57,356 nucleotides of DNA from Rhodospirillales bacterium 24-66-33 (GCA_002281855.1 NCHQ01000033.1:1-57356), one strand, 5' to 3'. Numbered from the stretch's first letter, positions 17,184 through 26,628 are shown. The notes: a model not told the origin generated them from the sequence alone. Program-made: numbers and translations.

Positions 17184-17202
17184 GCGTGGCCATAGGCCAC
17201 GC
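17184..17202. promoter_or_regulatory. Short perfect hairpin ahead of the fixH-like/cusBA genes
   Basis: GCGTGGCC-ATA-GGCCACGC forms an eight-base stem with a three-base loop in the gap between the Cys-rich peptide and FixH-like genes. No T-run follows, so it is not a classic terminator; it could stabilise or attenuate the transcript. Confidence 0.45.
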
Positions 17203-17252
17203 AACGCCGGGCCGTGCGCACGGTGCTCCGATGCATCTGGGATTTTTAAACC

Positions 17253-17660
17253 ATGACGACCTTTCATATCAAGCGCGCCCCGATGGCGGCGCTCATGGCC
17301 GCACTCTCCGTATCGGCTGTCTCGACGGTGCGCGCCGACATTGCCGACTATGAGTTTCGTCTCGTTCAGACGAATCTAAAGCAAGGCGATGGTGCGATGG
17401 TCTCTGTTCGGCTCGTCGACAAGCGGACGGGCAAGGAGGTTCCGGACGCGGTCATCTTCGCCATGCGGATCGATATGGCGCCTGACGGCATGCCGACCAT
17501 GACCGCTCCGATCGAGGCCCTGCCGTCGACCGAACCCGGCATCTACCGGTTCAAAACTAACCTGACGATGGAGGGCGGCTGGCAGCTCTCGCTGGGGGCC
17601 AAGATTCAAGGTGAGACCGGCACGCTTCAGAACAAGTTGATCCTGAGGGCCGTGCCATGA
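17253..17660 (+). CDS. FixH-like exported protein
   Basis: A 135-residue protein with a signal peptide (to about residue 29, TVRADI) and a compact beta-rich FixH/YtkA-type domain. The domain includes EFRLVQTNLKQGDGAMVSVR, a DMAPDGMPTMTAPIE loop containing three Met, and GIYRFKTNLTMEGGWQLSL. Similar proteins precede cusB in many proteobacterial copper clusters and may deliver metal or assist assembly; this role is inferred. The final codons overlap the ATG of cusB (ATGA), so the products are probably made together. Confidence 0.82.
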   Translation: MTTFHIKRAPMAALMAALSVSAVSTVRADIADYEFRLVQTNLKQGDGAMVSVRLVDKRTGKEVPDAVIFAMRIDMAPDGMPTMTAPIEALPSTEPGIYRFKTNLTMEGGWQLSLGAKIQGETGTLQNKLILRAVP

Positions 17661-19078
17661 AACGGATCGTCCTTACAGGCCTCGTCCTGGCCGCCGTTGT
17701 GGCGGCGGGGATCGGAGGCAATTGGGCGGGTGTCCGGGGGCTTCCCGCACCTGGCGTCCGCGCATGGTTCGGTGTCGAGCCTACGCTTGCGGCTGCTGAG
17801 TCGGCCGGCACCGGCATGGTGATCTACTATCAGGATCCCGACGGCAAACCCTTCTATTCGGCAACCCCGCGCCAGACCGAAGACGGCCGGGCTTTCCGTG
17901 CCGTTCGCGCCAGCGAGGACGTGAATTTCGAGGTCAAACCGCCGGCCAGGGCTGAGGCGACCGTCCCGGCAAGCGCTCGGCGCATCCTTTATTACCGCAA
18001 CCCAATGGGCCTGCCCGACACCTCGCCCAAGCCGAAAAAGGATTCCATGGGGATGGACTATATCCCCGTCTACGAGGGAGAGGACGACGGCAGCTCGGTC
18101 GTGAAGGTGTCCCCCGGCAGGCTGCAGCGCACCGGCGTCCGGTCGGAGGTGGTAGAGCGGCGCACCGTCGGCCGGCTAGTGCGGGTGCCGGGAACGGTTC
18201 AGCTCGACGAGCGTCGCATCTCGGTGGTCGCAACGCGGAGCGACGCCTTCGTCAACGAGGTGGCGAACGTGACGACAGGCGACCAGGTGACAAAGGGTCA
18301 GGTGCTCCTCCGGCTCTATTCACCTGACATCGCCGCGGCGGGCGCTCAGTTTCTCACCGACCTCAGTATCGGCGGCCGCGACAGCGCAGTCGGCGGTGCC
18401 CGCCAGCGCCTCGAAAACCTAGGGCTGTCATCTCGGGTGATTGGTGAGATCGAGCGGACGCGCAAGGTCCCATTATCGGTGACGTGGCACGCACCACGCG
18501 ATGGCATTGTGCTCGAGCGCAACGTCGTCGACGGCATGAAAGCGGCGCCCGGGGAGGTGCTTTTCCGTATTGCCGACATCTCGAGCATCTGGGTACTTGC
18601 GGATGTGCCGGAGTTTGACCTCGGTGTCGTCCGACTTGGCGCTCCGGCGATGATTCAGGTGCGAAGCCTGCCTGGGCGCAGCTTCGAAGGGCACGTGTCG
18701 CTGATCTATCCGCAAGTGGGCGAGGCGACTCGGGCCACAAGGGTACGCATCGAGATCGCGAACCCCGGTGGCGTGCTGCTTCCCAACATGTATGCCGATG
18801 TGGAGATCGGCACCGGCGGCGTGACGCCGGTGGTCGCCGTTCCGGACGACGCCATCATCGACACTGGCACTCGGCAGGTAGTGATCCTTGACCGGGGGGA
18901 AGGAAAATTTGAACCGCGTGTGGTCAAAGTCGGACTCCGCGGCGGTGGCTTTACCGAAATACGCGAAGGGATTGCCGCGGGCGACCGCGTCGTCGTGGCG
19001 GCGAACTTCTTGATCGACGCTGAGAGCAATCTGAAGGCCGCGCTGCGCAGCCTGGCAACACCGGAGGCGCAGCCATGA
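17657..19078 (+). CDS. cusB: CusB-type periplasmic adaptor of a Cu/Ag RND efflux system
   Basis: The 473-residue membrane-fusion protein has an N-terminal anchor and an unusual double N-terminal region. Residues about 53-90 (YYQDPDGKPFYSA) precede the heavy-metal-binding segment YYRNPMGLPDTSPKPKKDSM, whose Met residues match those of CusB. Lipoyl/barrel-sandwich and beta-barrel domains follow (RISVVATRSDAFVNEV, ADVPEFDLGVVRLGAPAMIQ). It links inner-membrane CusA to an outer-membrane channel and hands over Cu(I)/Ag(I). It starts inside the FixH-like stop and ends at the CusA start (ATGA at both junctions). Confidence 0.93.
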   Translation: MKRIVLTGLVLAAVVAAGIGGNWAGVRGLPAPGVRAWFGVEPTLAAAESAGTGMVIYYQDPDGKPFYSATPRQTEDGRAFRAVRASEDVNFEVKPPARAEATVPASARRILYYRNPMGLPDTSPKPKKDSMGMDYIPVYEGEDDGSSVVKVSPGRLQRTGVRSEVVERRTVGRLVRVPGTVQLDERRISVVATRSDAFVNEVANVTTGDQVTKGQVLLRLYSPDIAAAGAQFLTDLSIGGRDSAVGGARQRLENLGLSSRVIGEIERTRKVPLSVTWHAPRDGIVLERNVVDGMKAAPGEVLFRIADISSIWVLADVPEFDLGVVRLGAPAMIQVRSLPGRSFEGHVSLIYPQVGEATRATRVRIEIANPGGVLLPNMYADVEIGTGGVTPVVAVPDDAIIDTGTRQVVILDRGEGKFEPRVVKVGLRGGGFTEIREGIAAGDRVVVAANFLIDAESNLKAALRSLATPEAQP

Positions 19079-22000
19079 TCGCCCGTCTCATTGGATGGTC
19101 CGCCCGCAATCTCGTGCTCGTCTTCGTCGGCACGATCTTCGCTGTCGCGGCCGGCGCCTATGCGCTGAAGACGCTACCGCTCGACGCCATCCCCGATCTC
19201 TCTGACGTGCAGGTGATCGTCTTTACCGACTATTCTGGTCAAGCGCCGCAGGTCGTGGAGGACCAGGTCACCTATCCCCTCACGACGTCCATGCTGACAG
19301 TGCCCAAATCGAAGGTGGTGCGCGGCTTCTCCTTCTTCGGCGTCTCCTTCGTCTATGTGATTTTCGAGGACGGCACCGATCCCTATTGGGCGAGAAGCCG
19401 TGTGCTGGAATACCTCAATGCGGCCGCGCAGCGCCTGCCAGCTGGCGTGACGCCGACCCTTGGACCGGATGCCACCGGCGTCGGCTGGGTCTACCAGTAC
19501 GCCGTTGTCGCCAAGGAGATGACACTCGCCGAACTCCGCTCGCTGCAGGATTGGGTGGTCCGCTTCGGTGCGTCCAATGCAGAGGGCGTCGCCGAGGTCG
19601 CCAGCGTCGGCGGCTTCGTGAAGCAATATTCGATCGTGGTTGATCCGAACCGGTTGCGAGCGCTGGGCATTTCGCTCGATAGAGTGCGCGAGGCCGTCAA
19701 GGGGAGCAATGCCGACGTCGGTGGACGCACTGTCGAACTCTCCGAATTTGAGTTTATGATACGCGGCCGCGGCTATCTTCGCGGCGTTGCCGACATCGAG
19801 AATGTGGTGCTGAAGACCGACCGGGGCGTACCCCTGCGGGTGAAGGATGTTGCCCGTGTCGAGGTTGGACCGGACGAGCGGCGCGGCATCACCGAGCTGA
19901 ATGGTGAGGGCGAGGTGGCAAGCGGCATTGTGCTGCAGCGCTTCGGTGCTAACGCGCTGAGCGTGATCGAGAACGTCAAGGCGCGGCTCATGGAGATCGG
20001 GGCGAGCCTGCCCAAGGGCGTCGAGATTGTGCCGGTCTACGACCGATCCGAGCTGATCGACCGGGCGATCGAAACGCTTATGGGCACGCTGATCGAGGAG
20101 AGCATAATCGTTGCCTTGGTCTGCGTCGTGTTCCTGCTACATGTGCGCAGCGCGCTGGTCGCCATCTTGATGCTGCCAGTCGGCATCCTGATGGCGTTCG
20201 CGGCGATGAAAGTCATCGGACTCGGGTCCAACATCATGAGTCTCGGCGGCATCGCCATCGCCATTGGTGCTATGATCGACGCCGCGATCGTGATGATCGA
20301 GAACGCTCACAAGCATTTGGAGCGCGCTCCGCCGGACAAGCCGCGTGTTGAGACCCTGATCGAGGCGGCGAGCGAGGTCGGGCCCGCATTGTTCTTCAGC
20401 TTGCTGGTCATCACGGTCTCTTTCCTGCCCATCTTCACGCTGGAATCGCAGGAAGGACGGATGTTCGGTCCGCTTGCCTTCACCAAGACGTTTGCCATGG
20501 CGGCGTCGGCACTCCTTTCGGTGACGCTGGTGCCGGCCTTGATGATCGTCTTTGTGCGCGGGCGGATCGTTCCCGAGCACCGGAACCCGATCAACCGCTT
20601 CCTGATCTGGACTTATAGGCCGATAATCCGGGGAGTTCTCAGGGTAAAGACCCTGACCATTCTCATCGCCCTCGTCGTGCTGGGCGTCACTGTCTGGCCG
20701 GCGCGGCAGCTCGGCTCCGAGTTCATGCCGAGCCTCGATGAGGGTACGCTGATGTATATGCCGACAACGTTGCCGGGCATTTCCGTCACCAAGGCGGCCG
20801 AACTCCTGCAAATGCAGGATAGGATCATCAAGAGCTTTCCGGAGGTCGCCTCGGTTTACGGCAAAGCGGGGCGCGCGCTTACCGCGACCGATCCGGCGCC
20901 GATCGAGATGTTCGAGACCATCATCAATCTGAAGCCGAAGAGCGAATGGCGGCCGCAGGTTACGATCGACAGTCTAAAGGCGGAGATGGACCAGGCGCTG
21001 CAATTCCCTGGCGTCTCAAACGCCTGGACTATGCCGATCCGCGCTCGCATCGATATGCTCGCGACCGGCATTCGAACGCCGGTCGGCGTCAAGGTGTTCG
21101 GCCAGGATCTGGCGCAGATGGAACAGACTGCCCGCGAGATCGAGCGGGTGCTGCGGTCCGTAGCAGGGACGTCGAGCGCCTACGCGGAGCGGGTGATCGG
21201 CGGTTACTATCTCGACATCGTGCCGGATCGGGATGTGCTTGGCCGCTATAATTTGGCCATTGACGACGTTCAAAGGGTGATCGTGAGCGCTCTGGGCGCA
21301 GAGACCGTGACGACCACGGTTGAAGGTCGTGAGCGCTACAGCGTCGCGATTCGCTATCCGCGCGACTTCCGGAGCGATCCGCAGGCAATCGCTCACGATG
21401 TGCAGGTGCCGTTGCCCGGCGGCGGCACGGTGCCGCTCGGCGAGGTCGCCAAGGTGGAACTCACACGTGGCGCGACCTCGATCCGCACTGAGAACGGAAG
21501 ACTCGCTGTTTATGTCTTCGTTGATATCACCGGCCGCGACCTCGGCGGCTATGTCGCCGAGGCGCAGCAAGCAGTTGCGAAGGAAGTAAAGCTGCCGTCC
21601 GGCACTTATGTCTCGTGGAGCGGTCAGTTCGAATACCTGCAGCGCGCCGAGGCGCGACTGAAGATTGTCGTGCCGGTGACGTTGCTCGTTATCTTCCTGC
21701 TGCTCTATCTCAATTTTCGAGCACTCACTGAAACACTCATCGTCATGCTGTCGCTGCCCTTCGCTTTGGTCGGCGGAATCTGGCTGATGTGGTGGCTCGG
21801 CTTCAACATGTCCGTGGCAGTAGCGGTCGGCTTTATCGCGCTTGCGGGCGTTGCCGCTGAAACCGGCGTCGTGATGCTGATGTATCTCGAACAGGCTACG
21901 GCGGAGGTGAAGGCGGAGCGAATCCGACAATGCCGAGCCTTCACTGGGGATGACCTTTATGAGGCGATCATGATCGGTGCCGTCGAGCGTGTGCGGCCGA

Positions 22001-22251
22001 AGATGATGACGGTCGTTGCCATCATGGCGGGCTTGGTTCCGATCTTGTGGAGCGCGGGCGCTGGATCGGAGGTGATGCAGCGGATCGCGGTGCCGATGAT
22101 CGGCGGCATGGTATCCTCGACGGTCCTTACGCTGATCGTGATTCCGGCGGTCTACGGGCTGGTGAAGGGCTGGCGACTGCCGCGTAGGGCTGCGGACGAA
22201 GACGCTACGAGCGGACCGGAACCAGCCGAACTCAAGGCTACCGCCGGTTAG
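19075..22251 (+). CDS. cusA: CusA-type Cu(I)/Ag(I) RND efflux pump
   Basis: The 1058-residue heavy-metal RND pump begins MIARLIGWSARNLVLVFVG and has the family's twelve helices with two large periplasmic loops. Proton-relay residues lie in GGIAIAIGAMIDAAIVMIEN. The segment AWTMPIRARIDMLATGIRTP contains the Met characteristic of CusA (copper/silver) rather than CzcA (divalent). It is translationally coupled to cusB. No CusC-type outer-membrane factor or CusF follows, so a chromosomal TolC-like channel must serve. The gene is intact, unlike the related relic at 6459-7099. Confidence 0.95.
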   Translation: MIARLIGWSARNLVLVFVGTIFAVAAGAYALKTLPLDAIPDLSDVQVIVFTDYSGQAPQVVEDQVTYPLTTSMLTVPKSKVVRGFSFFGVSFVYVIFEDGTDPYWARSRVLEYLNAAAQRLPAGVTPTLGPDATGVGWVYQYAVVAKEMTLAELRSLQDWVVRFGASNAEGVAEVASVGGFVKQYSIVVDPNRLRALGISLDRVREAVKGSNADVGGRTVELSEFEFMIRGRGYLRGVADIENVVLKTDRGVPLRVKDVARVEVGPDERRGITELNGEGEVASGIVLQRFGANALSVIENVKARLMEIGASLPKGVEIVPVYDRSELIDRAIETLMGTLIEESIIVALVCVVFLLHVRSALVAILMLPVGILMAFAAMKVIGLGSNIMSLGGIAIAIGAMIDAAIVMIENAHKHLERAPPDKPRVETLIEAASEVGPALFFSLLVITVSFLPIFTLESQEGRMFGPLAFTKTFAMAASALLSVTLVPALMIVFVRGRIVPEHRNPINRFLIWTYRPIIRGVLRVKTLTILIALVVLGVTVWPARQLGSEFMPSLDEGTLMYMPTTLPGISVTKAAELLQMQDRIIKSFPEVASVYGKAGRALTATDPAPIEMFETIINLKPKSEWRPQVTIDSLKAEMDQALQFPGVSNAWTMPIRARIDMLATGIRTPVGVKVFGQDLAQMEQTAREIERVLRSVAGTSSAYAERVIGGYYLDIVPDRDVLGRYNLAIDDVQRVIVSALGAETVTTTVEGRERYSVAIRYPRDFRSDPQAIAHDVQVPLPGGGTVPLGEVAKVELTRGATSIRTENGRLAVYVFVDITGRDLGGYVAEAQQAVAKEVKLPSGTYVSWSGQFEYLQRAEARLKIVVPVTLLVIFLLLYLNFRALTETLIVMLSLPFALVGGIWLMWWLGFNMSVAVAVGFIALAGVAAETGVVMLMYLEQATAEVKAERIRQCRAFTGDDLYEAIMIGAVERVRPKMMTVVAIMAGLVPILWSAGAGSEVMQRIAVPMIGGMVSSTVLTLIVIPAVYGLVKGWRLPRRAADEDATSGPEPAELKATAG

Positions 22252-22410
22252 GCGAACGGTTCCACGAGGGCGCGGCGCCGCCGGGCGTCATGCTGGACGA
22301 GATCCATCTGGGCGTCCTCCCATCGTAGGTCCGGTTGCTTGGCATTACGCCGAGATCCTGCCAGTGCTGGCGACCTGGTCGTTGAACCATGCGGCTATGC
22401 CGTAGCTAGT

Positions 22411-23829
22411 CTAACTCCTGACCGATCGTGCACCGGCCTCTTTCGCCTCATCTGCGGTCCGCTTAGTACCAAGGGGAACAGCCCGGTTTGGGCCGCCACG
22501 GTGACGAAACGGCCGATAGTTTCCGAGCTTGGTTCGGGATTTGTAGTTGCCATCTTCAAAGCCGAGCGGCTTGTCTGCTTCTGCCGTCGATTCTGCGACG
22601 GTCTCGGGCGCGATGATTGGCGGGGGAGCTGACTTCGTGGCAGCGGCTGCCACGGCGCCGCCGATCAGACCTTGACGTCGTGACGCAACGGCGTCAGCCG
22701 CTGCTCGCACTGGATCATCCTCGGTGTGGACGTAGCGCATGAACATAGTGACCGTCTTGTGCGCCGTGAGGGCCATGCCGACCTTCACAGGAATGCCGGA
22801 GTTTGCGATATCCGTCGCCGAACGATGCCGGATGCCGTGCGTGCCAATGTGCGGCAGCCCGGCTCGCCCGAGGATGCGTCGCCAGCCCTTGTAGTAGGTA
22901 TGCTTGGACATCGGCCGGTTGGGATCGAAGACGGAGGGACAGACGTAGGGTGACTTTTCCAGTCGCGGCGCTGCCTCGAGGAGGCGGACCGCCTCGGCGC
23001 TCATCGGCTTCGACATTCCGCCGGTCTTGCTGTCGGGCCATGCAACACGGCGATTGTAGAGATCGACCCAGGTCCATTCGAGCTTGAGGATCTCGGACAT
23101 CCGAGCTGCAAATTCGAACTGTAGCCGGACGGCGAGGAGGATGAACGGGTGTTCAAGTCCCTCAGTCTCTGCCTTGTTCAAATAGGCGTACAGCCGCTTC
23201 AACTCCGCATCGGTGATCAGTCGGGTCTTTCCCCGTTCGGGGAATTTTGGAACATGGCGGCAGGGGTTCGATCCGTCGGAGCGCATACCCCAGACCTCCG
23301 CCATGTTGAACATCTTGCGCACCGCCGAGAGAACCCGGTTGGCATTCGTGGGCGTTCTCGCCATCTTCTTCATCAGGCTCGAGATGTCCGCGCGCGTGAC
23401 GTCGGCAACCTTGATCTGGCCGAGGTGGGGGATGATGTAGAGTTTGCCGTAGCCGCGGTTGGCCTCGACCGTAGAGGGTTTGTTGCGCGGCTCGGAGTAG
23501 TCGGCGATGAAGCGCTCGAAAAGCTCCGTCAATATGGGCGCGCGGCGCGCGGCGCTCTTCTCTGCACTCGGGTCCTTGCCTTTGCGGACATCGGCCAACC
23601 AATCGCGGGCGATGTCTCGGGCCTGCTCGACCGTGATCTCGCCAAAGCGGCCGATGGCTGGCTTGCGGCGCTGACCATTGTTCGCGACATAGGCCACCAT
23701 GAAGACCTTGCGGCCAGTCGGCGTGACCTTGAGCAGGAATCCCGGTATTGCGGCGTCGCGGAGTTCGTAGGGGTCCTTCTTGGGCTGAGCGGCGTCCACA
23801 ACGGTCTTGGTGAGTTTGAGTCTTGGCAT
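22411..23829 (-). CDS. Tyrosine-recombinase integrase (DUF4102/P4-like)
   Basis: At 472 residues this matches P4-type integrases: an N-terminal DUF4102 arm-binding domain (ELRDAAIPGFLLKVTPTGRK), a core-binding SAM-like domain, and the catalytic domain. The catalytic domain has Arg in EFAARMSEILKLEW, Lys in SKTGG, HGIRHRS, the second His in LTAHKTV, and the nucleophile Tyr in FMRYVHTEDDP. A long C-terminal tail of about 75 residues is unusual. The ATG at 23829 follows GGAGG. It reads away from the tRNA-Leu fragment 179 bases upstream, the normal position for an integrase at the island end, and should catalyse integration and excision there. Confidence 0.95.
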   Translation of the reverse strand: MPRLKLTKTVVDAAQPKKDPYELRDAAIPGFLLKVTPTGRKVFMVAYVANNGQRRKPAIGRFGEITVEQARDIARDWLADVRKGKDPSAEKSAARRAPILTELFERFIADYSEPRNKPSTVEANRGYGKLYIIPHLGQIKVADVTRADISSLMKKMARTPTNANRVLSAVRKMFNMAEVWGMRSDGSNPCRHVPKFPERGKTRLITDAELKRLYAYLNKAETEGLEHPFILLAVRLQFEFAARMSEILKLEWTWVDLYNRRVAWPDSKTGGMSKPMSAEAVRLLEAAPRLEKSPYVCPSVFDPNRPMSKHTYYKGWRRILGRAGLPHIGTHGIRHRSATDIANSGIPVKVGMALTAHKTVTMFMRYVHTEDDPVRAAADAVASRRQGLIGGAVAAAATKSAPPPIIAPETVAESTAEADKPLGFEDGNYKSRTKLGNYRPFRHRGGPNRAVPLGTKRTADEAKEAGARSVRS

Positions 23830-24007
23830 TCCTATCCTCCGACTAGGTCGGATCTCAGGTGCAAAATAGGTGCAGCCAGAAATCCAACCGTGGCGTACGA
23901 CCGGCTAGGACTGGATCACGATATGACGTGGAAATGCCAGGTAGATCAGGCACTTATCGTGTTATGGCGTACTGCCGGCTAGACATAGGGTAGACTAACT
24001 GACGCCT

Positions 24008-24060
24008 CTCAAAATCAGGTTCCTCACGGAGTGTTGGTTCGAGCCCGACCGGGGGTACCA
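24008..24060 (+). other. Attachment site: 3' part of tRNA-Leu(CAA)
   Basis: The sequence begins with an anticodon loop CTCAAAA (anticodon CAA) and the 3' anticodon strand TCAGG. A variable arm TTCC-TCAC-GGAG follows, then a T arm (GTTGG, loop TTCGAGC, CCGAC) and an acceptor strand ending ACCA. The 5' half of the tRNA is missing and the anticodon stem cannot pair with the sequence upstream. This is the displaced copy created when an element integrated in the tRNA gene, i.e. an att site. The DNA to the right (from 24061) is then original chromosome. Confidence 0.85.
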
Positions 24061-24139
24061 TTGGAGCTGGGCTTACGCCGGCCGCCGTGCCGGAAGGCGT
24101 CTGCTGCATCAGCGCGCCTGTTTGCTGCACGCGTCGCCG

Positions 24140-24913
24140 CTAGGAGCGCAGCCACGTAAAGCAGCTGGGGGGCAGAAAACCCGAGTCGAGGGCAATGGCC
24201 CCGTGGGCGAGCAGACGCAGAGGAGCCCGCTCGCCCGGCCGGTGCGCCAGCACGACCAGCAAACCGCTTGCATCCGTCCACGCCACCCGCGCGTCCACCG
24301 AGGCCGCGGCGGAAAAGAGCGTGTCGCTGTCGCTGCCGGGCAGGAGCAGGACGGTCGTGAATTCCCCGTCGGTGGGAGACTGCACCGCCTGATAGCCTGC
24401 GCCGGCGACCAGCGCCGCGATCAGCCCAAGGGTCGGACCCGAGGCTCCGCGGCCGGGTTCGCGGCGACTGCGTGAAATCAGGAGGCCGGCGACGAGGGGG
24501 CCTCCTGCGAAGACGGCCAGCCACAGCAGATCCCAGACCAGGGGCGAAGCGGTGTCCATGCGGATGCGATGGATGCCGAGGAGCCAGTGGGAGATCACGG
24601 CGTCGACGAGATGCCAGACGCCGAAACCCACCAGCATCGCAACGACGAGCGGCACGGTTGCAACACGCGCCCGGCGCGCCAATCGCCAGAGCAGCCAGAG
24701 ACCGGCAAGTGCGAGCACGTACATCAGCGCGTGGAAAAAGCCATCTGCCATCACCTGCATCCGGGCATTGGCGGAATCGATCGCACTCAGGAGGTGATGC
24801 CACTGCAGAATCTGGTGCAGCAGGATCCCGTCGAAGAAGCCGCCCAGTGCAAATCCCAGCAATCCGCCAGCAACACAAACTTGCCGGACCGGTGCATCCG
24901 CGGCTTCGGGCAT
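24140..24913 (-). CDS. DUF2243 membrane protein
   Basis: The ATG at 24913 has AGGAG six bases upstream. The 257-residue protein has six or so membrane helices. It carries the DUF2243 pattern GFFDGILLHQILQWHHLLS with its His residues, plus HALMYVLALAGLWLL and GFGVWHLVDAVISHWLLGIHR. The conserved histidines suggest metal or haem binding, and members are often found near cytochrome or metal genes, but the function is unknown. The C-terminal 80 residues are soluble. It is the first gene beyond the island border and diverges from the NADH dehydrogenase gene. Confidence 0.85.
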   Translation of the reverse strand: MPEAADAPVRQVCVAGGLLGFALGGFFDGILLHQILQWHHLLSAIDSANARMQVMADGFFHALMYVLALAGLWLLWRLARRARVATVPLVVAMLVGFGVWHLVDAVISHWLLGIHRIRMDTASPLVWDLLWLAVFAGGPLVAGLLISRSRREPGRGASGPTLGLIAALVAGAGYQAVQSPTDGEFTTVLLLPGSDSDTLFSAAASVDARVAWTDASGLLVVLAHRPGERAPLRLLAHGAIALDSGFLPPSCFTWLRS

Positions 24914-25031
24914 TCGACACTCCTGCGTTTTCAGCCGCACAAGGCGCACGGAGGAGGACGGTTCCCGTGATCGTCGAAAAGCAGCAACCGGTTGCGTCTA
25001 GAAACATTGCCATCGGACAATTGGAGTGCAC

Positions 25032-26414
25032 GTGCCCGACCACGCGATCCCTGACCGACCGCCCAGCTCCGTCGACCGCACCCCCGCGGCGGTAGGCGAG
25101 GCGCGGCACGTCGTCATCGTGGGGGCCGGCTTCGGCGGTCTGGCCTGTGCGCAAGCCCTGGCGGGCAGCGAAGTGCGGGTCACCGTCGTCGATCGGCGCA
25201 ACCACCACCTGTTCCAGCCACTCCTCTATCAGGTCGCGACCGCCGCCCTGTCGCCCGCCGACATTGCGAGCCCGATCCGCAGCATCCTGTCGCGCGCCGC
25301 CAACATCGACGTCGTGATGGGGGAGGTGCGGGCCATGGATCACGCCGAGCGGCGTGTCCTGCTGGCCGACGGCGGTCACATTCCTTACGACACGCTCGTC
25401 CTCGCTACGGGCTCCGTTTACAACTATTTCGGCCACGATGAATGGGCGCGCCATGCGCCGGGTCTGAAGTCGATCCGCGACGCGCGTCGCTTGCGCGCGC
25501 GGCTGCTGCGGAGTTTCGAGGAGGCGGAGAGCTGCGCGGTCTCCGGACGACGCTCCGCCCTGCTCACGACCGTGATCGTTGGCGGCGGTCCGACCGGGGT
25601 CGAGATGGCCGGCGCCGTCGCCGAACTCGCGCGCTTCACCCTGCGCCGCGACTTCCGGCGGATCGATTCGCACGAGGCCCGGATCATCCTCGTCGAAGCC
25701 GGACCGCGCCTGCTCGCGGCCTTGTCGCCGGAAAGCTCCGACTATGCCGCAACCAGCCTGCATCGCCTGGGTGTCGAGGTGAGGCTGGGCGCCAAGGTGA
25801 CCGACGTCTCCGAGGGCGCCGTCACGATCGACGGCGCGCAGGTCGAGGCTGCGACGTTGATCTGGGCGGCCGGCATTCGCGCCCTGGAGCCTGCTTCGCT
25901 CGGCTTCGACGTGGATCGTGCGGGCCGTATCGAAGTGGCCGACGATCTTTCGGTGCCGGGTCTGGCCGATGTCTTCGCGCTGGGTGACGCTGCGAGCTTT
26001 CGCCAGGACGATGGTCCGCTGCCGGCGTTGGCGCAGGTGGCGCGCCAGCAAGGCACGCATCTGGGGCAGGCACTTCTGGCCGGAACGACACGCCCTTTTC
26101 GCTATGTGTCGCGGGGCGATACCGCCGTGATCGGCCGGCATGCCGCCGTCTTCGAGACCGGGCGCTGGCGCCTGCGGGGCCGCTTCGCCTGGTTCCTCTG
26201 GGCGCTGGTCCACATCTATCTGCTGATCGGGTTCGAGAAGCGTCTCCAGGTCGGACTGAAATGGCTTTGGCGCTACGCGACGTTCGAGCGCGGCGCCCGG
26301 CTGATCGACGAGGAAGAGCCGGCAACTCGATCCGGGCTGGGGCATTCGTTACCGGATGGCGAGCAGCGGGGCCGCCGGTTGGGAACCGCGAGGGAGAGCA
26401 TGGATGGCGACTAG
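25032..26414 (+). CDS. Type II NADH dehydrogenase (NDH-2)
   Basis: The 461-residue FAD-dependent oxidoreductase has the FAD Rossmann motif HVVIVGAGFGGLACAQALAG near the N terminus, the NAD motif TVIVGGGPTGVEMAGAVAEL near 185, and the FAD-binding ALGDAASF near 320. The C-terminal amphipathic or membrane-binding part is FAWFLWALVHIYLLIGFEKR. It passes electrons from NADH to quinone without pumping protons. I prefer GTG 25032 (GGAG five bases before) over GTG 25026. Its stop overlaps the next small gene by eleven bases. Confidence 0.93.
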   Translation: MPDHAIPDRPPSSVDRTPAAVGEARHVVIVGAGFGGLACAQALAGSEVRVTVVDRRNHHLFQPLLYQVATAALSPADIASPIRSILSRAANIDVVMGEVRAMDHAERRVLLADGGHIPYDTLVLATGSVYNYFGHDEWARHAPGLKSIRDARRLRARLLRSFEEAESCAVSGRRSALLTTVIVGGGPTGVEMAGAVAELARFTLRRDFRRIDSHEARIILVEAGPRLLAALSPESSDYAATSLHRLGVEVRLGAKVTDVSEGAVTIDGAQVEAATLIWAAGIRALEPASLGFDVDRAGRIEVADDLSVPGLADVFALGDAASFRQDDGPLPALAQVARQQGTHLGQALLAGTTRPFRYVSRGDTAVIGRHAAVFETGRWRLRGRFAWFLWALVHIYLLIGFEKRLQVGLKWLWRYATFERGARLIDEEEPATRSGLGHSLPDGEQRGRRLGTARESMDGD

Positions 26415-26628
26415 ACGTGGCGAGGAAAATGCCAGCCACGGCAAGCGGCCGACTCGCCTCAATGCCTACGTCTTCCTGGTCATCTCGGTTCTCGCCGTCG
26501 CCCTTGCGGCGATGATCCTTGCGGCCGCGTCGGGCGTTTTCGGCGATCTGGTCAAGGACCCCACGGCGGAGAATCTGCCGGGCGGCATCGAAAGCGCGCG
26601 GGAGGGGCCGAGGGGCCAGCAGCAATGA
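26404..26628 (+). CDS. Small single-pass membrane protein overlapping NDH-2
   Basis: The 74-residue product starts at ATG 26404 inside the end of the NDH-2 gene. A basic, Asn-rich head is followed by one helix (AYVFLVISVLAVALAAMILA) and a polar tail. The coupling suggests an accessory or anchor for the dehydrogenase, but no family is recognised. GGGAG lies about eight bases upstream. It stops directly against the end of the convergent gene at 26629. Confidence 0.6.
   Translation: MATRRGEENASHGKRPTRLNAYVFLVISVLAVALAAMILAAASGVFGDLVKDPTAENLPGGIESAREGPRGQQQ

Larger units (their letters stand above)
1..24060. mobile_element. Integrated heavy-metal resistance island (left end outside window)
   Basis: The right border is defined by the tRNA-Leu fragment and adjacent integrase. 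The cargo is a dense set of metal genes and metal-gene relics plus an IS element. No matching att copy or intact tRNA-Leu occurs at lower coordinates, so the element probably begins before base 1. The left limit is not proven, and the TRAP permease or sen genes could be older neighbours. No conjugation genes are seen in this part. Confidence 0.55.

Noticed and set aside
24008..24060. Complete tRNA gene
   Set aside because: Only the 3' half from the anticodon loop is present; the 5' acceptor and D arm are missing.
24024..26345. Open frame of 773 codons on the minus strand
   Set aside because: It is the complement of the NDH-2 gene and part of DUF2243, with repetitive Arg/Gly/Asp composition and no family motif; long antisense frames are common at this GC content.
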